From contig NW_006281103.1 in the NCBI RefSeq assembly GCF_000203795.2, positions 815,658 to 879,657 of the forward strand: 64,000 nucleotides of DNA, in the 5' to 3' direction. Position numbers and translations under genes: made by a program. The notes beneath the pieces are model-generated. The model made no database searches. It was given only the letters and a program-made list of their open reading frames with translations, and was not told the DNA's origin. How positions within the stretch are numbered: the stretch's first letter is position 1; each line of letters starts with the position of its first letter. Positions 13,315-25,631 of this stretch are shown here, piece by piece. Source of the stretch: Batrachochytrium dendrobatidis JAM81 (lineage: Eukaryota; Chytridiomycota; Chytridiomycetes; Rhizophydiales).

Positions 13315-14651
13315 TTAGTGTTTATTTGGCTGCTTTGCAGGTGTTGTAGGAAGTGTTGATTTAGCGACTCCTGATTCCATTTCCAAAGTTGGGACTTTTG
13401 GAAATTTGTCAATCAACTCTGGAATCTTTTCTTCAGAGTACTCTTGCCAAACATCATATAAATTAAATATGCGCTGAGTAATTGCAAGTACATCCCGCAT
13501 GTCTACATTAAGATCAATAAAAAAGGGCATGACGATCGACCGTGATGATGTATCCTGAATTGGAGCTCCAGGTATTCTGCTTTTGGATGCACTCTCTGTA
13601 TCTTGGATGCATGTAACAATAAAAATTGCTGCAATAGCAATCATGTGCGGAGGATAAATCAAGTGTAGATCCGTTTTAAATGTATCATTCACGACGTACC
13701 TGTTTGAAATGTTACAAAATAACACCTTTAGCTTCAAACAATGCCAAATATTGGGTCAAAACATACCATGCAGTTTGCAAGCACTTTTTAGTCAGATTCA
13801 GTTTCTCCAATATTCTAATCATTACAAGTCGTGTCAAGAACAAGATCTTGCAACTAGATTCAATACATAAAAAGAATCCTGCACTTACAGTTGAAGCGGT
13901 TTGTATGGATGAAACATGATTAATGAAAACTCCAGTTCCTCGATTAAATAAAACTCAAAGTCGGCAATCGCTGTTGCGTCATATGGAAATAAATCACCTG
14001 TAATGAATTACATTCGAATTTTAGCATGGCTGCGTACTGCATTTCCAATATATAATAATAAACCTAGATAGTAAGCACCTCCAAGTGCTCGCATCTCATT
14101 CGCTACATTGCGAATATGGTGCGGACATTCTTCGATCTTGCATGCGACATAGATGCATGTACCTGCCACTAACATGGGATCGATGTCATAGAGTGCATTC
14201 CTATAATAGACGATAACAATTAGTCAAGAGTCTTGCAACTACCCCGACTGCATACTATCAACTTGCTTTGTAAAGAATCGTCTCCAATATACTAATGCTG
14301 TGCCCACGACTGGCTGACGAACATGAAGTCGCTTGCATGCTTTTTGTACAACTAATTCAACATCCATCAAGATTAGTTGCTGGAATGACTAGAGGATAGA
14401 CCACAGCATGAAGCGATGGACTAGACACTCACAATTAGAATAGTAGAGCATGATTTTAACAACATCATCGGAAGATATAAACTGCAAGTCTCGTTGTCTT
14501 GCAGCAACAAGTGCAACGTCATCCACCAGCCATTGATATCTAAACATGAGAGATTATAAGATCATTTGCATAAATGGATTGTCTTGGTTTGGAATCTGGT
14601 TGGTTTCAATGGCACTCACGCATGAGTAGATTCCCAAAAGTTGCTGGTCAT
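13315..14651 (-). CDS. SSN8: Cyclin C (Mediator kinase module cyclin, SSN8/Srb11)
   Basis: Seven exons (14651-14620, 14539-14433, 14351-14267, 14200-14064, 13997-13889, 13853-13767, 13699-13315) give 313 residues. The start [11 protein letters not shown] matches the family's N-terminal NFW-S-H signature. The cyclin box includes [52 protein letters not shown] and FHPYKP. The second repeat has [21 protein letters not shown]. Cyclin C pairs with CDK8 in the Mediator kinase module and, in fungi, moves out of the nucleus under stress. The third intron begins with GC (AA|GCAAGT) if the conserved [12 protein letters not shown] junction is taken as the guide; a GT donor further in would insert nine residues. 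The tail after the second repeat is short. Confidence 0.92.
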
Positions 14652-14962
14652 GTCCTTTGCAATGAATTTGATATATAATCAAACGGTCAAAACAAAACAA
14701 ATCCAACTCGAGTTTGAGTTTGAATTGCTTGATTCTGCCGCTAACAGTCAAGTCTGTCTACGCTTCAGTTGATGTAAATAACAGTGCATGTCAAGCCATT
14801 ACGTATACATTTTGAAAATCATTCTAGTCATGTAGTGCAAGTGGCATTTTGCAGCGTATCTGAAACTTGATTGTTCATCGTCTTGATTCAGCAATTCATA
14901 GAATAATATTATACAATAGACAGATAACTACAAAAGAAACAATAGAATCATTGCATTGATAC

Positions 14963-17900
14963 ATGAACAAAAATTCAATGCCACCCCTTCTCGTTCCAAA
15001 ATATGCAATATCAGATTGTAAAACAAAGGCGTTTAAATTTAACGGTATAGCTGAATACATCTGGAGAACAGATCCAGCCAATGAATACGGCTACAGCTGT
15101 ACTACGGATCTTGCAGATCCAGAAGGTGGATATACACGTGATGTCATGGCAACCAATATTCAAAGTGTGGATGTTGTTCGCTTGAAGACCACAAACGCGT
15201 CGTTTCTATTTAAACTTGCAAACACTCGACATCGAGTCAATCCGCAAATGCAACCACAGGAGCCTCAGCTATCATCTCAGAAACAACCACACCCATCTGC
15301 ATCTGATATTTCAGCCAGTTCTACCTTTTCTGGAATCGATGATGATCCTGCTAGACCTGCTGCCAATGCATCAGTGTCTTTAAATCTTCGCATACAGCAA
15401 ACTGCTCAACAAATCCACCCTGCCCATGGTCTTACACATCCAGGAAATACTCAGAGTCTACAGCAATCAAAACATGTTCAGAATGTGCAGCAGTATCCGC
15501 ATGTACAATCATCGTTGAATGGACAATCGCCGCTGCAGCATCATCCTATACCGTCTAGTGCTAGTGGAGCAACCCATTTTACAGCATCGTCAGCGGTATC
15601 CTCAGCTGGAATCGCAACAGCAACATCTTCTACTACCTCATCTCCTCTACAAACACCGATTACTACGCCTGCTTCAGTCATGGCAAGACTTGCCATTGAT
15701 ACCACTTTGATTGCTCGTAAACCTTTCTCTAGTATAGTGTTATGCGCAAACCCTACTGTCCAACATCATGTGGCACCCGTATCCCCTTCCCCAGTCAATC
15801 GATCGCATGCATATGGGCCAACAACTGTCACATCATCTACTGCTCGCTCTGCATCCTCTCAATCTACAGGAACTACAGGCCATTTGAGTGTGATGCGCAC
15901 GCCATTGTTGCCGATTAAATCAACCGAGACTAACCAACTACCTTCCCCATCACCAGTTTCACCAACAAAGCTGGGATTTGTTGGAAAAATGATTTTACGT
16001 AAGCCAGGCTCCATTGCATTTTTTGTCGACTTGCTGAGTGCAGATCGACCTTCACCAAAAGCCGTTTCGCCCGCATCCGAGTATTTGGAAAGCTTGGAGC
16101 ATCAACTGCCTTCTGCAAATATAGCCACTAGCCCTCGTAGTCTAATGGTACTTGCCACTCCCACTACTGCCACTACAATGGCTGATGGCGATGGTCAAGG
16201 TTTACTCGAGAGTGGAGCATTGACAAACCTTGAGCCATCCACATGTGTACAACGCGTTGATTTGCATGCCACTCCGCTGACGCCACAAGACAATGTTGTC
16301 GATATTCAAGTCAACCAACAAAAAGCACTCGGTCATGAAACCTGTTGTGATGTTGCATTGTTGGAAACACAACCAAACAGTCAGAAAAAATTGCCACCCA
16401 ACACTATACCCAAGTCAATCTTGACATTGGCATCTTCAACTCCAAAAGCAAATCAAGATGGCCCAGGCTCTATTTCGAGCACCACAAAAAGCCATCCCAA
16501 ACTTTTTGGCAGTCGTGTACGATCTACAACCCCACAGGATCTTCGGGATCGCTTGAATTCTCGCCACGCCCGTGCCAGTGCCATTCGGTGTCAGTTGATA
16601 GAGGAACGTAGAACTCGTTTACGCCGTCAAGCTGAGCGAGTCGGATATAGAATCGTTCTTCAGCGCCAACGCGATCGACTTCAATCGCTTCAACAACAAG
16701 CCAAAAACGAATATACAATGACAGCTGCAAATTTAAAGCGACAAATGATTCTTCGACGCATGCAAGAACGACTGGGAGCTGCCGTTGAGCATGCGCACAG
16801 TGTAATGCTCATGCAGAAGCTACGCAAGTTTTTGGATTTAAGAAGAGCCTTTTCAGAAAATTTTGCCGACGTTATCAAGGAGTCTTTACCAAGCGATAAT
16901 GATGAAAATACAAAGGCAGAGCTCTTTAAAAAAGGTGCTATGACTACTACAAGAGAACATCCACATGCTTCTCAATTTACTGCTGGGCTAGATTTATTTA
17001 TTCCTGATACAGAGGAAGAGTATCAGGCGGATGCCGAATGTACTTCGATATCCATGTCACCTCCTTCATCCACAGCCGATTATAAGACAGATTCGAGTGT
17101 GGATCAAACAGAAACAGCCGCTTCCCCTGTTAAACAGGTTCAAAAACTAACAAACTCTGACAAGACACGTCAAGGTTTAATGCTTGATAATGAAGACAAG
17201 CTATACTCGAAAGGGTTCAAACTCAAAGAAACCGTATCATCATTGATTCGAAAAAGCAAATCCATGTCATCTATGCTTCTTGTCGATGCAGATGATTTTA
17301 CCTACTTGGAGCTGCTGAATCTTCTTCCGCCAGTCACTCGCTTTACTTTGCGTGAGCTTGAGCTTGATGAGATATTGTCAAATGCTCAACTTCGTCACGA
17401 TCTGGTATTTGATCCGGATCTTCAATTCAAACCCAATATCGAGAGTGACCAAAAAGATGAACGTGCTCAAAAGGCAGATGTATACTGGGAAGAAGTATCA
17501 GAAGAAATCGAAGAGGGATACAAGTATCGTATTCCCTTGCTGTTGGCTGAAGTTCGAGCCATATTGATTGAGCTTTTGCCAAACGGTCAAGACATCAAGA
17601 GTGAGATTGATGCAAACATTGATGTTAAACTCATGGCCCAACAAATTGATCATGGTGTAATGAACCCACTTGGGTTGATTGAATACATTTCTGGATTGAT
17701 GAAGATCAACTGTGCGCCAATTCGCGATCAATTGGTTGATTCAATGGTCGCAGCATGCAAACAAGGCGATTTTGTGCAAACGTTGCGTATTTGTTTTGAT
17801 GTTTTGGAGCTGATGAAGCTAGTAAGTCTTGGTTAATTGTTTGAAACAAGGGAATATGCATGCAACGTGATTCAATAATGCTGACAATGATAAAATGCAA

Positions 17901-18761
17901 TATAAATAGGACTACGCCAACCATCAACTCACAAGACTACGGCCTTATGTGATTGAACATCAGACTGAGTTTGAATGGAAATGGTTCAAAACGCAATATG
18001 AAAGTGGATCCACTACTCTCGACACGACAAGAAGCTGGCTTGAAACTGTATTCAAGTCGCCTCTACCAGCAAATACTCTTTCCGCCACTCCTGCATCCAC
18101 ATCAAACGATACCAATTTACATCAAACAGATATGATCAATGATGCGTTTCTTCAACTCATTCTTCAGGCCAGCCAGTTTTCAAAAAAGCAGATTGTACCA
18201 GAAACTCTCAAAATGGATACGAGTCGTATGATTTCCTTTTACAACGATTGGCAAGATATTACAATCCTATCTTCCCTTTTGGTGATTTTCCGACAAGCTG
18301 CTGGCCCAAAATGCATATCGCACATGGACGAGGCAAAAAAGATGCTATGGGTATTGCTCAATGATTCCGACACTACCATGTCGCATATATCGCTGCAGGT
18401 AGCTCACACGGCCGGCAAAATTCGAGAAAAGCCATTCACGGAGAAAGAAACAGAGATGGTCAGCAGCATGATGGAAAAAACACTTGCACCCAACAGTAAA
18501 CTTTACGATCTGATTCAAAAACGGGTTGGCGAGAATCTCAAAAAGGTGATTGTAAATGGTGTTACGGATAAAGATATGATGGGAAAGCATGGACTAGCAC
18601 AGCTCGAGACGGAAGTGTTGGATCTGGGAATACGAATTCGAAAAGTCATGGAATTGAATCGAGCAGTGTTTGGAAGGTTGTATATTGCACTTTTAGATGA
18701 TATTACTGCAGGTGCTGATGGAGTCACTTCTCCCAGTGCAGCAGCAGTACTGTCAGGCTAG
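14963..18761 (+). CDS. TCP11-domain protein (T-complex 11/SOK1 family)
   Basis: Two exons (14963-17821 and 17910-18761) give about 1,236 residues; the 88-nt intron is phase 0, joining MKL to DYANHQ. Residues 1-100 contain an aromatic-rich block of unknown type. Residues about 100-500 are Q/S/T/P-rich and disordered. Residues about 530-640 form a basic coiled coil with IQ-like RR-Q spacing. From about residue 790 the TCP11 domain runs to the end (FTLRELELDEILSN, DVYWEEVSEEI, ELLPNGQDI, then HQTEFEWKWF and helical repeats). TCP11/SOK1 proteins are linked to cAMP/PKA signalling in yeast and to sperm motility in animals. The extended N-terminus is unusual for the family. Confidence 0.85.
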
Positions 18762-18840
18762 ACAGATGAAGCTGAATGTCAGATCGTGCTAAACTTTCAA
18801 ACTCAATTGAAACAATTACTAATAATAAAGAGTGTCAAGT

Positions 18841-19213
18841 TTATTTTGGTTCTGTATTCTGTTGCCGATCTGCTGCATTGATTCGATGAGCCAGCTCAAG
18901 CTAATCAGAATCAAAAGAGTAAGTAAAATTGTACAGAATATGCCACAATGCAATCACTTACCCAGCGCTTCTTGCAGTCTCGATAGTCTTGAAATTGCTG
19001 GACGCAAGCAACTTTGTACTTTTCTCTATTTAAAAAGGTCAATCATGCAGTAAGCCATGCAACTCGGATACACCTAACAAGTGCAAACAGCTATCAGCAA
19101 AAGAAATAAACGTACTTGTCAAATTCGTTTTCTTGAATGCATCGCTTGCTAGCAATGGCTTGCGTCTTGCAAAATGAATCAACCTGTTCCATGCTGGATT
19201 GTCCTGCACCCAT
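18841..19213 (-). CDS. COX23: COX23/CHCHD7-like twin CX9C protein
   Basis: Three small exons (19213-19116, 19025-18962, 18900-18841) give 73 residues, and phase is kept throughout. The mature core is C-KTQAIASKR-C followed by C-VQQFQDYRD-C-KKRW: two CX9C motifs, as in the mitochondrial intermembrane-space proteins imported by Mia40. The spacing, the ENEFDKEKY linker and the CKKRWL end resemble COX23/CHCHD7, involved in cytochrome oxidase assembly. No presequence is visible, which fits Mia40 import. It is convergent with the TCP11 gene, 79 bp away. The exact paralogue is less certain than the family. Confidence 0.8.
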
Positions 19214-19990
19214 GATGGCTATTGATCAATAATATTATTCAACTTTGTTGGTTGGCTCACTCAAGATCGTCTAATATGCTACCACGTGATATGTAACTCA
19301 TTTTATGAATTCACAAGCTGCTGCAACTAAAACAATACCAAGCTATAATCTAGTCGTACTCATGTAAAACAAACCACCAAACAAGTCAGTCTGAGATCAT
19401 ACGTGTCAGTTTACTGAATAGTGTGTCCTCTAAACTCTTTAATTCACTGATCCTTGTGCTCATTTTTGTATAACCGAATGAATGTTTACATGACAGTTTC
19501 AATCATCTCACACTGGTTCAAAGTCCAATTCTTCATTCATGCAATCCAAACATTGAATGATTGCATGAAAATAGCGGTTGCATTCCTGAAATGTACAGTC
19601 CTATTTCAACTAAAACGCGAATGCATCTGGTTTTAAAATACAAGATGGATTTTATTAACATGAAACAGTCAAATCCAATATCCGGATTACAATGAATGAG
19701 TTTGGTGATCGTACAATGTATGCCAAAGTGGAGAAAAATTAGGGTCAAGAAATATAGTTCAACTTGTATCATATGAACGTTGTGTTGGGAGAATGGAGTG
19801 TCTATTCAAGCCAATCTGTAGTAGGAAAGCGCAGCAAATATTTAACCATTGTCTATTTCAAAATAGAGGCAATCATTGCAAGATACAGAGATGATCCATT
19901 TTACGTGAATACAGCCGTAGTATAATAACTCAAACTCTTCAATCTATTTCCATATAAATAAAAAAATAGATAAACTATAGAATACACCGC
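19214..19990. other. Intergenic, no gene seen
   Basis: About 780 bp with stops in all frames. It holds the COX23 promoter and, at 19898-19920, one copy of the TTTACGTGAATACAGCCGTA repeat core that recurs elsewhere in the window. Confidence 0.6.
19283..19288. promoter_or_regulatory. CACGTG upstream of COX23-like gene
   Basis: The palindrome lies 70 bp before the COX23-like ATG, the same distance range as in the divergent promoters of this window. Function is inferred. Confidence 0.35.
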
Positions 19991-22010
19991 CTATGCTACT
20001 TTTAGCGACTTTACGTAAAAAATGTACGCAATAGGCGCACCAAGCAACAATGCAACGCCAAACACTTGCATCTGAATCATAAAATCAAACCGTTGAAACA
20101 AAAACGATCCAGCAATAGGTCCGATAAGCTGGCCAGAAGAGTATGCTAAATTATACAAGGCGTAAACGGTGCCAAACGCTGAATCATCGCGTGCATGCAT
20201 AAAGTCTGCCATTTCAGGCATAGCTGGTGTCAATGCCACAGCATTGGATAGACTAAAGCAAATCAGACCGGGAATCAAAATGAACATATGCTTTCCTAGT
20301 GCAAGCATGGGAGATGCTATAGCAAAAAACAGCATGCCAAACGCCATTACATTCTTTCGTCCATATTTGTCACTAATATGACCTGCCCATGAGCATCCTA
20401 ACATGCTCGGAATAGCAATAAATATCCACAAGGCGCCAACCAATGATGGAGAAGCCTTCAGTTCTTGTGAGAGGTATATCGGAAGTGTAGGTTCAATTCC
20501 TAATTCAGCAATTGCACAAACAATGATACCATTTTGAGTGCTGTTGAATACATCAATAATCGATTTATAAAAAGAAATTCATCTACCTGCAAACACCGAA
20601 GAGCTAATAATCACGCACAGCAATGTAACTAGAATCTGTGAATCTTTGACAAGATCCAGCATCGTATTCTGTTGAATCCTTTGAGGAAAAAGATTTTCAG
20701 CAACCTCAACACTCTCATACTCTATCCTATCTGAAGGTGTGAGAAGAGGCTGGCAAACACTAGCTACTAAATGAGAGCTACGGTCATGTAGATCGTTCGA
20801 ATCTTGATTATCTTCTTGCTGCTCACTTTCTGTATCAGTACTGTCTTCGTCCACATCTTGAATAGATACAGCCTTGTATCGAATAGAGGACACACCAGGT
20901 CGAATAAATAAACGAGCCATTAGATCCAAAAATGCCAAAAGAGCACAAAACAAAAATGGAGATCTTTCTCCAATAAACTCAAAAAACACACCGCCGAGTG
21001 GCGGACCTATTAAAAACCCAAAAGTGTTGGCCATCAACACACTACCCATAACTGCACCTAGTCGGGATTGTGGGAAAATATCTGCTAACATGCAGAATCC
21101 AATTGTCCAGGATACTCCACCCGAGACACCTTGACACATTCTAGCCAAAAACAATTGCCTGTTTTCCAAATTCAAAGCAAAGATTAGCAACTCGTAGAAG
21201 ATAATATAGGATAATGACTTTGAACAGTATCGAAAAAAGGTGTTTAGATACAACAGCCTTCAACTATAGAATGCCCACATACCCAAAAGTATTTCCAAAA
21301 GCATATAATGAGGCAGCAATGATCATAAACATGATACCGATAATCATGGGCACTTTGCGATTTTTAAATCTATCAGAAAGAATTCCAATGATTGGCGTAA
21401 CGAGAATAAGCCCAGCAGCATATCCAGATAAAAGAATGCCAAGATATTTTGTATCCATTCCAAGTCGAACGGTGATAATCTGAGGCAAGATTGGAATAAC
21501 AATTCCGTATATGGCCATATCGGTAAAGAGTGCAAATGCGGCAACAGTGATCACAGCTGCATTTGAGTTGCGAAATATATACAACGGAGATGAGAGATAC
21601 GCTGGATGATTAGGAGCAGATGTCTGGGTATGTTGTCTTGAAGTATTTGTAGAATGATATGTAGGAGTGATACTTGGAGTAGCGACGACAGGAGTGAAAA
21701 TTAAATTGGTTGTTGAACCGACAGCGGCAGCAGCAGCAACAGAAGGCGCAACTGCACTGGCTAGAATGGGAGAGAGACGCAGACTTCTGCTCTCAACTAT
21801 AGCAGTGGGGTTTGTGAGCAAGGCGGATGGAATGCCATTCGGTCCAGTTCCAGCAACAGCTACGATGGGCTGCAGTGAAGGTCGTGGTATGACAGTGTCC
21901 ATCGAGGCAACACCCCAGAGAACAGAAGCAGGAGCAACATCCAATTCATCCGAAGAGCTTATCCATGAAGCTACACTACTGCCATCATGATTGCTTTGAT
22001 TGCTATCCAT
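19991..22010 (-). CDS. MFS transporter, SLC18/vesicular amine transporter-like
   Basis: Three exons (22010-21283, 21158-20587, 20499-19991) give about 602 residues. A 140-residue S/T/A-rich cytosolic tail precedes the first membrane span (VITVAAFALFTDMAIYGIVI). The MFS loop 2-3 motif is present as GILSDRFKNRK, followed by an antiporter-like ARMCQGVSGG segment, a 100-residue acidic central loop, and IEPTLPIYLS at the start of the second half, a pattern of the SLC18/DHA1 branch. The second-half motif is GHISDKYGRKN. The splice from FAG to IEPTL restores helix 7. Proton-driven export or vesicular loading of amines or drugs is inferred; the substrate is unknown. It is head to head with the NEPRO-like gene. 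Confidence 0.85.
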
Positions 22011-22061
22011 CTAGTAATCAAAGCAATCACAAATCATTGATTTTGATAGAATCGATGATAA

Positions 22062-22067
22062 CACGTG
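22062..22067. promoter_or_regulatory. CACGTG palindrome in shared divergent promoter
   Basis: The site lies 52 bp upstream of the transporter ATG and 48 bp upstream of the NEPRO-like ATG, in a divergent spacer of only 104 bp. Function is inferred. Confidence 0.4.
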
Positions 22068-22114
22068 ATTGATACTGCTGTAAATTATTCAATGAATTCA
22101 TTCTTGACAGTCAA

Positions 22115-23603
22115 ATGAACTATGAAAACGACTCTGTTCACTCCAGCATTTGGTGCAGAAAACTCCATGCAAAACATTCTCTTTCTTCTAATGTCTGCAA
22201 CTGCAAACTGCAAATAAACTCTACTTTGTTTGGCCTATCCGATCCACAGATTGGTAAAACAGACAGTCAGATTGAAGTTGTGCTTACCACCAGCCAAGCT
22301 GCACTCTTGTCCCCTTATCGCAACATATTTGCTGCAAAAAGACTATGGAGAGAGTTTGCTCTGTTCGATCGTCTTCGTTCAAAAAGCATGAATCAGCATC
22401 GATCGTCTGTTCATTTACGAAAAACCGTTTTGGTAATGGCTTTTGTTGTAATGGGCTCAAAACCTTGTGGTATTGACAGGTTTTCTCTTGTGTGGAATAA
22501 TAGACCAAAAGATTGTTTGTTCGTTTAAAGCAGCTTGAATTGGAAAGCCTTATTGTTTTTCCAGACAAGTATGTCGTATTGCCTTGATGTTTTTGAATAT
22601 TGCATTATACTCGGATTTAATTTTCTTGATGGCATGACATGGTAGGAAACTTGTAAAGCTAGGAGCATCTTTCAAAATAAATCTGTTTCCAGTCATGCTT
22701 CATTTAGCTGGTGCATATGCACTTTTGTGCAAGGTATGTAGTGTACTAAACCTATTACAAAAATATAATACCAACTAGCTTTATTTATTTCGACTCGACT
22801 ACTTAAACTATACCGTATATTTCTTGTCCAGATTCGTACGTCTCTTGAAGATTTATTCTTGTAAGTATAAAGATTCAAAATTTGGGCATGTTGGCAACGC
22901 CTAATCATTTATTATCTGATCTAGTTTATTTGGTTGCTAAATAATCTTTTTGAATTGAATTTCTATATATGGAATACTTAGAGCATACAGAGACGTTGCA
23001 AGTCAAACCTATTTTATGCCTACTTCCCTTACATTTTCGGCAATATCAGCTCGACTTCATTTTTTAACTACGTATTTCAGAAAACAATGCGAAAGCTGCT
23101 ACGATTTAGCTTGGTCATGGACACAAAGTGTGCCGCATGCCTTTTTGCCGTGGTATGCATCTCAGCTACCACCAAATCTCGCGTCGCTAGAATTCAATCA
23201 GTCTAATGTGATTCAAAGTGAAGCAATTGATAAGCTGCCAGATTACAAGGAAGCACAGAATGAGCTGGATGAGGATACGGACGAGGATTCCTCCCCTAGA
23301 GTTTCCGTTGTAGCAGATACAGATGCTCAGCCAGCCGATTCACTATCTGATCGTTTTTGGAATAATACTTTGACTGCTCCATCACATTTAGAGGGCAGTG
23401 CATCACTTTCTATAGCCAAAACTGCTTTAAAAACTGCTGATACTAAGAAACTCGAGCCATTTGCAAAACAAGAATCTAGACTCTTGTTGAAGAAACAAAG
23501 TACTGCAATAGAGTCTAAATTGAACGCCAAAATCAAGACTAAACGATTGGTAAAACCAGAGAAAGTATACAATGATATTGATGATATTTTTGACATGTTT
23601 TGA
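22115..23603 (+). CDS. NEPRO/Rmp1-like nucleolar protein
   Basis: Five exons (22115-22432, 22531-22568, 22646-22733, 22832-22860, 22982-23603) give about 364 residues; two exons are only 38 and 29 nt. The N-terminal half holds a helical block, KRLWREFALFDRLRSK and MNQHRSS, reminiscent of the R-N-Q-H-R motif of the NEPRO N-terminal/Rmp1 family. It continues with a hydrophobic helix (FPVMLHLAGAYALLCK) and SQTYFMPTSLTFSAISARL. The C-terminal third is acidic, then lysine-rich, and ends in YNDIDDIFDMF. Relatives act in the nucleolus on rRNA or RNase MRP. The family call rests on motif resemblance only. Confidence 0.6.
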
Positions 23604-23706
23604 GTTAAAGACTCGACCCTAGAACCGCTGCTTTAATTCCATGTTGAAAGATTATAATAAACAATTTCATGCATTTGGATATTCTATTTTCTTTGCAGAT
23701 CTTGCA

Positions 23707-24921
23707 CTAGAGGGCTGAGTTGGACTCTGTTGGCTCACAGCCATCAAGTAAATCTTGCACTACTTTCTTGGAGTCATTTTTGTTCTTGCTCTTTTTTTTA
23801 GTTCGTTTTTTATGCTCGTATTTTTTAAAGGTATATGACACTTTTAGCTGAGATGCATTGGATACCATTCCTGATTCACTTATACAGCGCTCGCACATGC
23901 ATTCAAAAAAGTAATCGTCCATCAGTCGCGCTCTTCTTGCAGATACGGGCATGTTGGTATCGATATACGAAATAGTCAGCATTTCACCTTTGGACACATC
24001 TTTCAAGGTGCGAAACGCCATTTTATGGTCGTGTTTGATTGATTGACAATTAGGAAAACACGAGTGATTAAAATACGAGGCAGCAGGAAAGACTGCTCGA
24101 CCCATACACGCTTCTTTGCCATTGGGTTTCCAGATACCAAAGCAATTGCTTTCGATTCGACTAATGATATGGAAAAGACAGTCGCGAACAGTTTGGATGT
24201 CAATGTCTTGGCATGGGACAATGTTGCTGTCAGTAAGGAGTTTGAAGAGAAAAGTCATGCTTTTCTTCCATTCATTGTGGGTTTCAAACTGCCAGCTGGA
24301 ATAGTGGGATTGTAGATTTAAAAAGTCCAGGAATGTCGGAGGAGCTGGAAGTGGAAAAGAATGGATTGAAGAAGGATTGGGGTTTGCCATTTCAGATTGA
24401 TCGACTGTTTCCGGTTCAATGGATAGACATTGCATGGAATTTACGAGCGACTGTTTTTGTTCATGTATTTCAGATTTCTCGACAGTGCATAAAGAATTAG
24501 ACGCAAGGCTAGTGGAATCAGGTTTGGTATTCAAGGTCTGCGACTGGTCTTTTACAAGACGATTCAAACATACTATCAACACGAGCTTGAGAATACTTTT
24601 TTCATGTACAGACGCTTTAAAAGTTGCAAGCTTTCTCATTGCTGAACAGATTCGATCATGACCATTTTGAGCGAGCATATCCAAACACTTTTGAGAGCAG
24701 GCAAATACCTGATCGCATTGCTTACATCGAAAATGAAACCCGCTTGAGCCGTCGACTACACAAGTCATGCAGTAAGCACATACTCGTTTACGATATGAAT
24801 CGGTAGTTGCAAATGCATAAGGAGTGCATGCAAAAATCAATGTGTCTGATGATATATTACTGGCTGCTTCAAAGAATCGATTGTTGGGCAGCGACTTTAA
24901 GATAATATAGTCGGATTCCAT
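23707..24921 (-). CDS. SET and MYND domain protein (SMYD-like lysine methyltransferase)
   Basis: A single exon gives 404 residues from the ATG of MESDYIILKS. A MYND zinc finger lies near residues 45-90 (C-AYC, C-KQC, C-SQKC, H-DRIC). The split SET domain resumes after a variable insert. It contains GRAVFPAASYFNHSCFPN, where NHSC-PN forms the cofactor knot, and GEMLTISYID with the catalytic-site tyrosine. The post-SET cysteines are in FFECMCERC. A lysine-rich tail (KKRTKKKSKNKN) could be a nuclear signal. SMYD/SET6-type enzymes methylate histones or other proteins using S-adenosylmethionine; the substrate here is unknown. It is divergent from the ribosomal P1 gene with 160 bp between the ATGs. 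Confidence 0.88.
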   Translation of the reverse strand: MESDYIILKSLPNNRFFEAASNISSDTLIFACTPYAFATTDSYRKRVCAYCMTCVVDGSSGFHFRCKQCDQVFACSQKCLDMLAQNGHDRICSAMRKLATFKASVHEKSILKLVLIVCLNRLVKDQSQTLNTKPDSTSLASNSLCTVEKSEIHEQKQSLVNSMQCLSIEPETVDQSEMANPNPSSIHSFPLPAPPTFLDFLNLQSHYSSWQFETHNEWKKSMTFLFKLLTDSNIVPCQDIDIQTVRDCLFHIISRIESNCFGIWKPNGKEACMGRAVFPAASYFNHSCFPNCQSIKHDHKMAFRTLKDVSKGEMLTISYIDTNMPVSARRARLMDDYFFECMCERCISESGMVSNASQLKVSYTFKKYEHKKRTKKKSKNKNDSKKVVQDLLDGCEPTESNSAL

Positions 24922-24977
24922 TACCAGACCAAGACCAGATTGAGTCAAGTTTTACGCTAGAGTCACATGATGATATT

Positions 24978-24983
24978 CACGTG
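24978..24983. promoter_or_regulatory. CACGTG palindrome in shared SMYD/RPP1 promoter
   Basis: The site (ATTCACGTGACATG) lies 57 bp from the SET/MYND ATG and 99 bp from the ribosomal P1 ATG. Function is inferred. Confidence 0.4.
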
Positions 24984-25081
24984 ACATGGTGCACTTGTTT
25001 GCATTTTGGAGCGCACACGACTTCTCTCCTTCAAGTCAACTTGCTGCTTTCTGCTTAAACCTTGCATTTGGCCTACGCAAA

Positions 25082-25631
25082 ATGTCGCTCTCTACATCCG
25101 AAGCTGCCTGTGTTTATGCCGCTCTTATTCTACACGACGAGGGTCTTGAGATCACCGTACGTTTTTACTATGCATGGATGGATGTATTGGATGGATGGAT
25201 GTAGTGCCTCTATATTTATTTATTCGGCTTTTGGCCGTGTCTCATTGAGATGGTAGCAATCAAGATTGTGCTAACTCTAACTCTGACGATATACCTATAA
25301 TTTCAACTTGGTGCACTGCTAAAATGACTGAACCATTTGACGGTACAATCTCAATCCAATGAATATACAGGCCGACAAGCTCAGCACTCTGATTGGAGCT
25401 GCTGGTCTCGAAGTTGAACCCATCTGGCCCTCTATCTTTGCCAAGGCTCTTGCTGGAAAGGACATTGGCGCACTTTTGTTCAATGTTGGTGCTGGTGCAG
25501 CCCCTGCAGTTGGCTCTGCCCCAGCAGCAGCTGGAGGTGCAGCACCCGCAGCTGCAGCCGCAGCTGAGGAGAAGAAGGAAGAGCCCAAGGAGGAATCTGA
25601 TGATGACATGGGCTTTGGACTTTTTGATTAA
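25082..25631 (+). CDS. RPP1: 60S acidic ribosomal protein P1
   Basis: Two exons (25082-25156 and 25371-25631) give 111 residues, the usual P1 length. The N-terminal four-helix dimerisation domain ([18 protein letters not shown], then [19 protein letters not shown]) leads into an Ala/Gly/Pro hinge. The invariant acidic tail [12 protein letters not shown] binds elongation factors and the GTPase-associated centre. P1 pairs with P2 on the P0 stalk of the large ribosomal subunit. The 214-nt intron after codon 25 carries imperfect GGAT repeats. Confidence 0.97.
25169..25202 (+). repeat. GGAT microsatellite in RPP1 intron
   Basis: An imperfect run of GGAT/GGATGTATT units inside the P1 intron. A simple repeat with no evident function. 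Confidence 0.6.

Noticed and set aside
15134..15139. CACGTG inside the TCP11 gene
   Set aside because: It lies in coding sequence, where it is explained by the codons; not counted as a promoter site.
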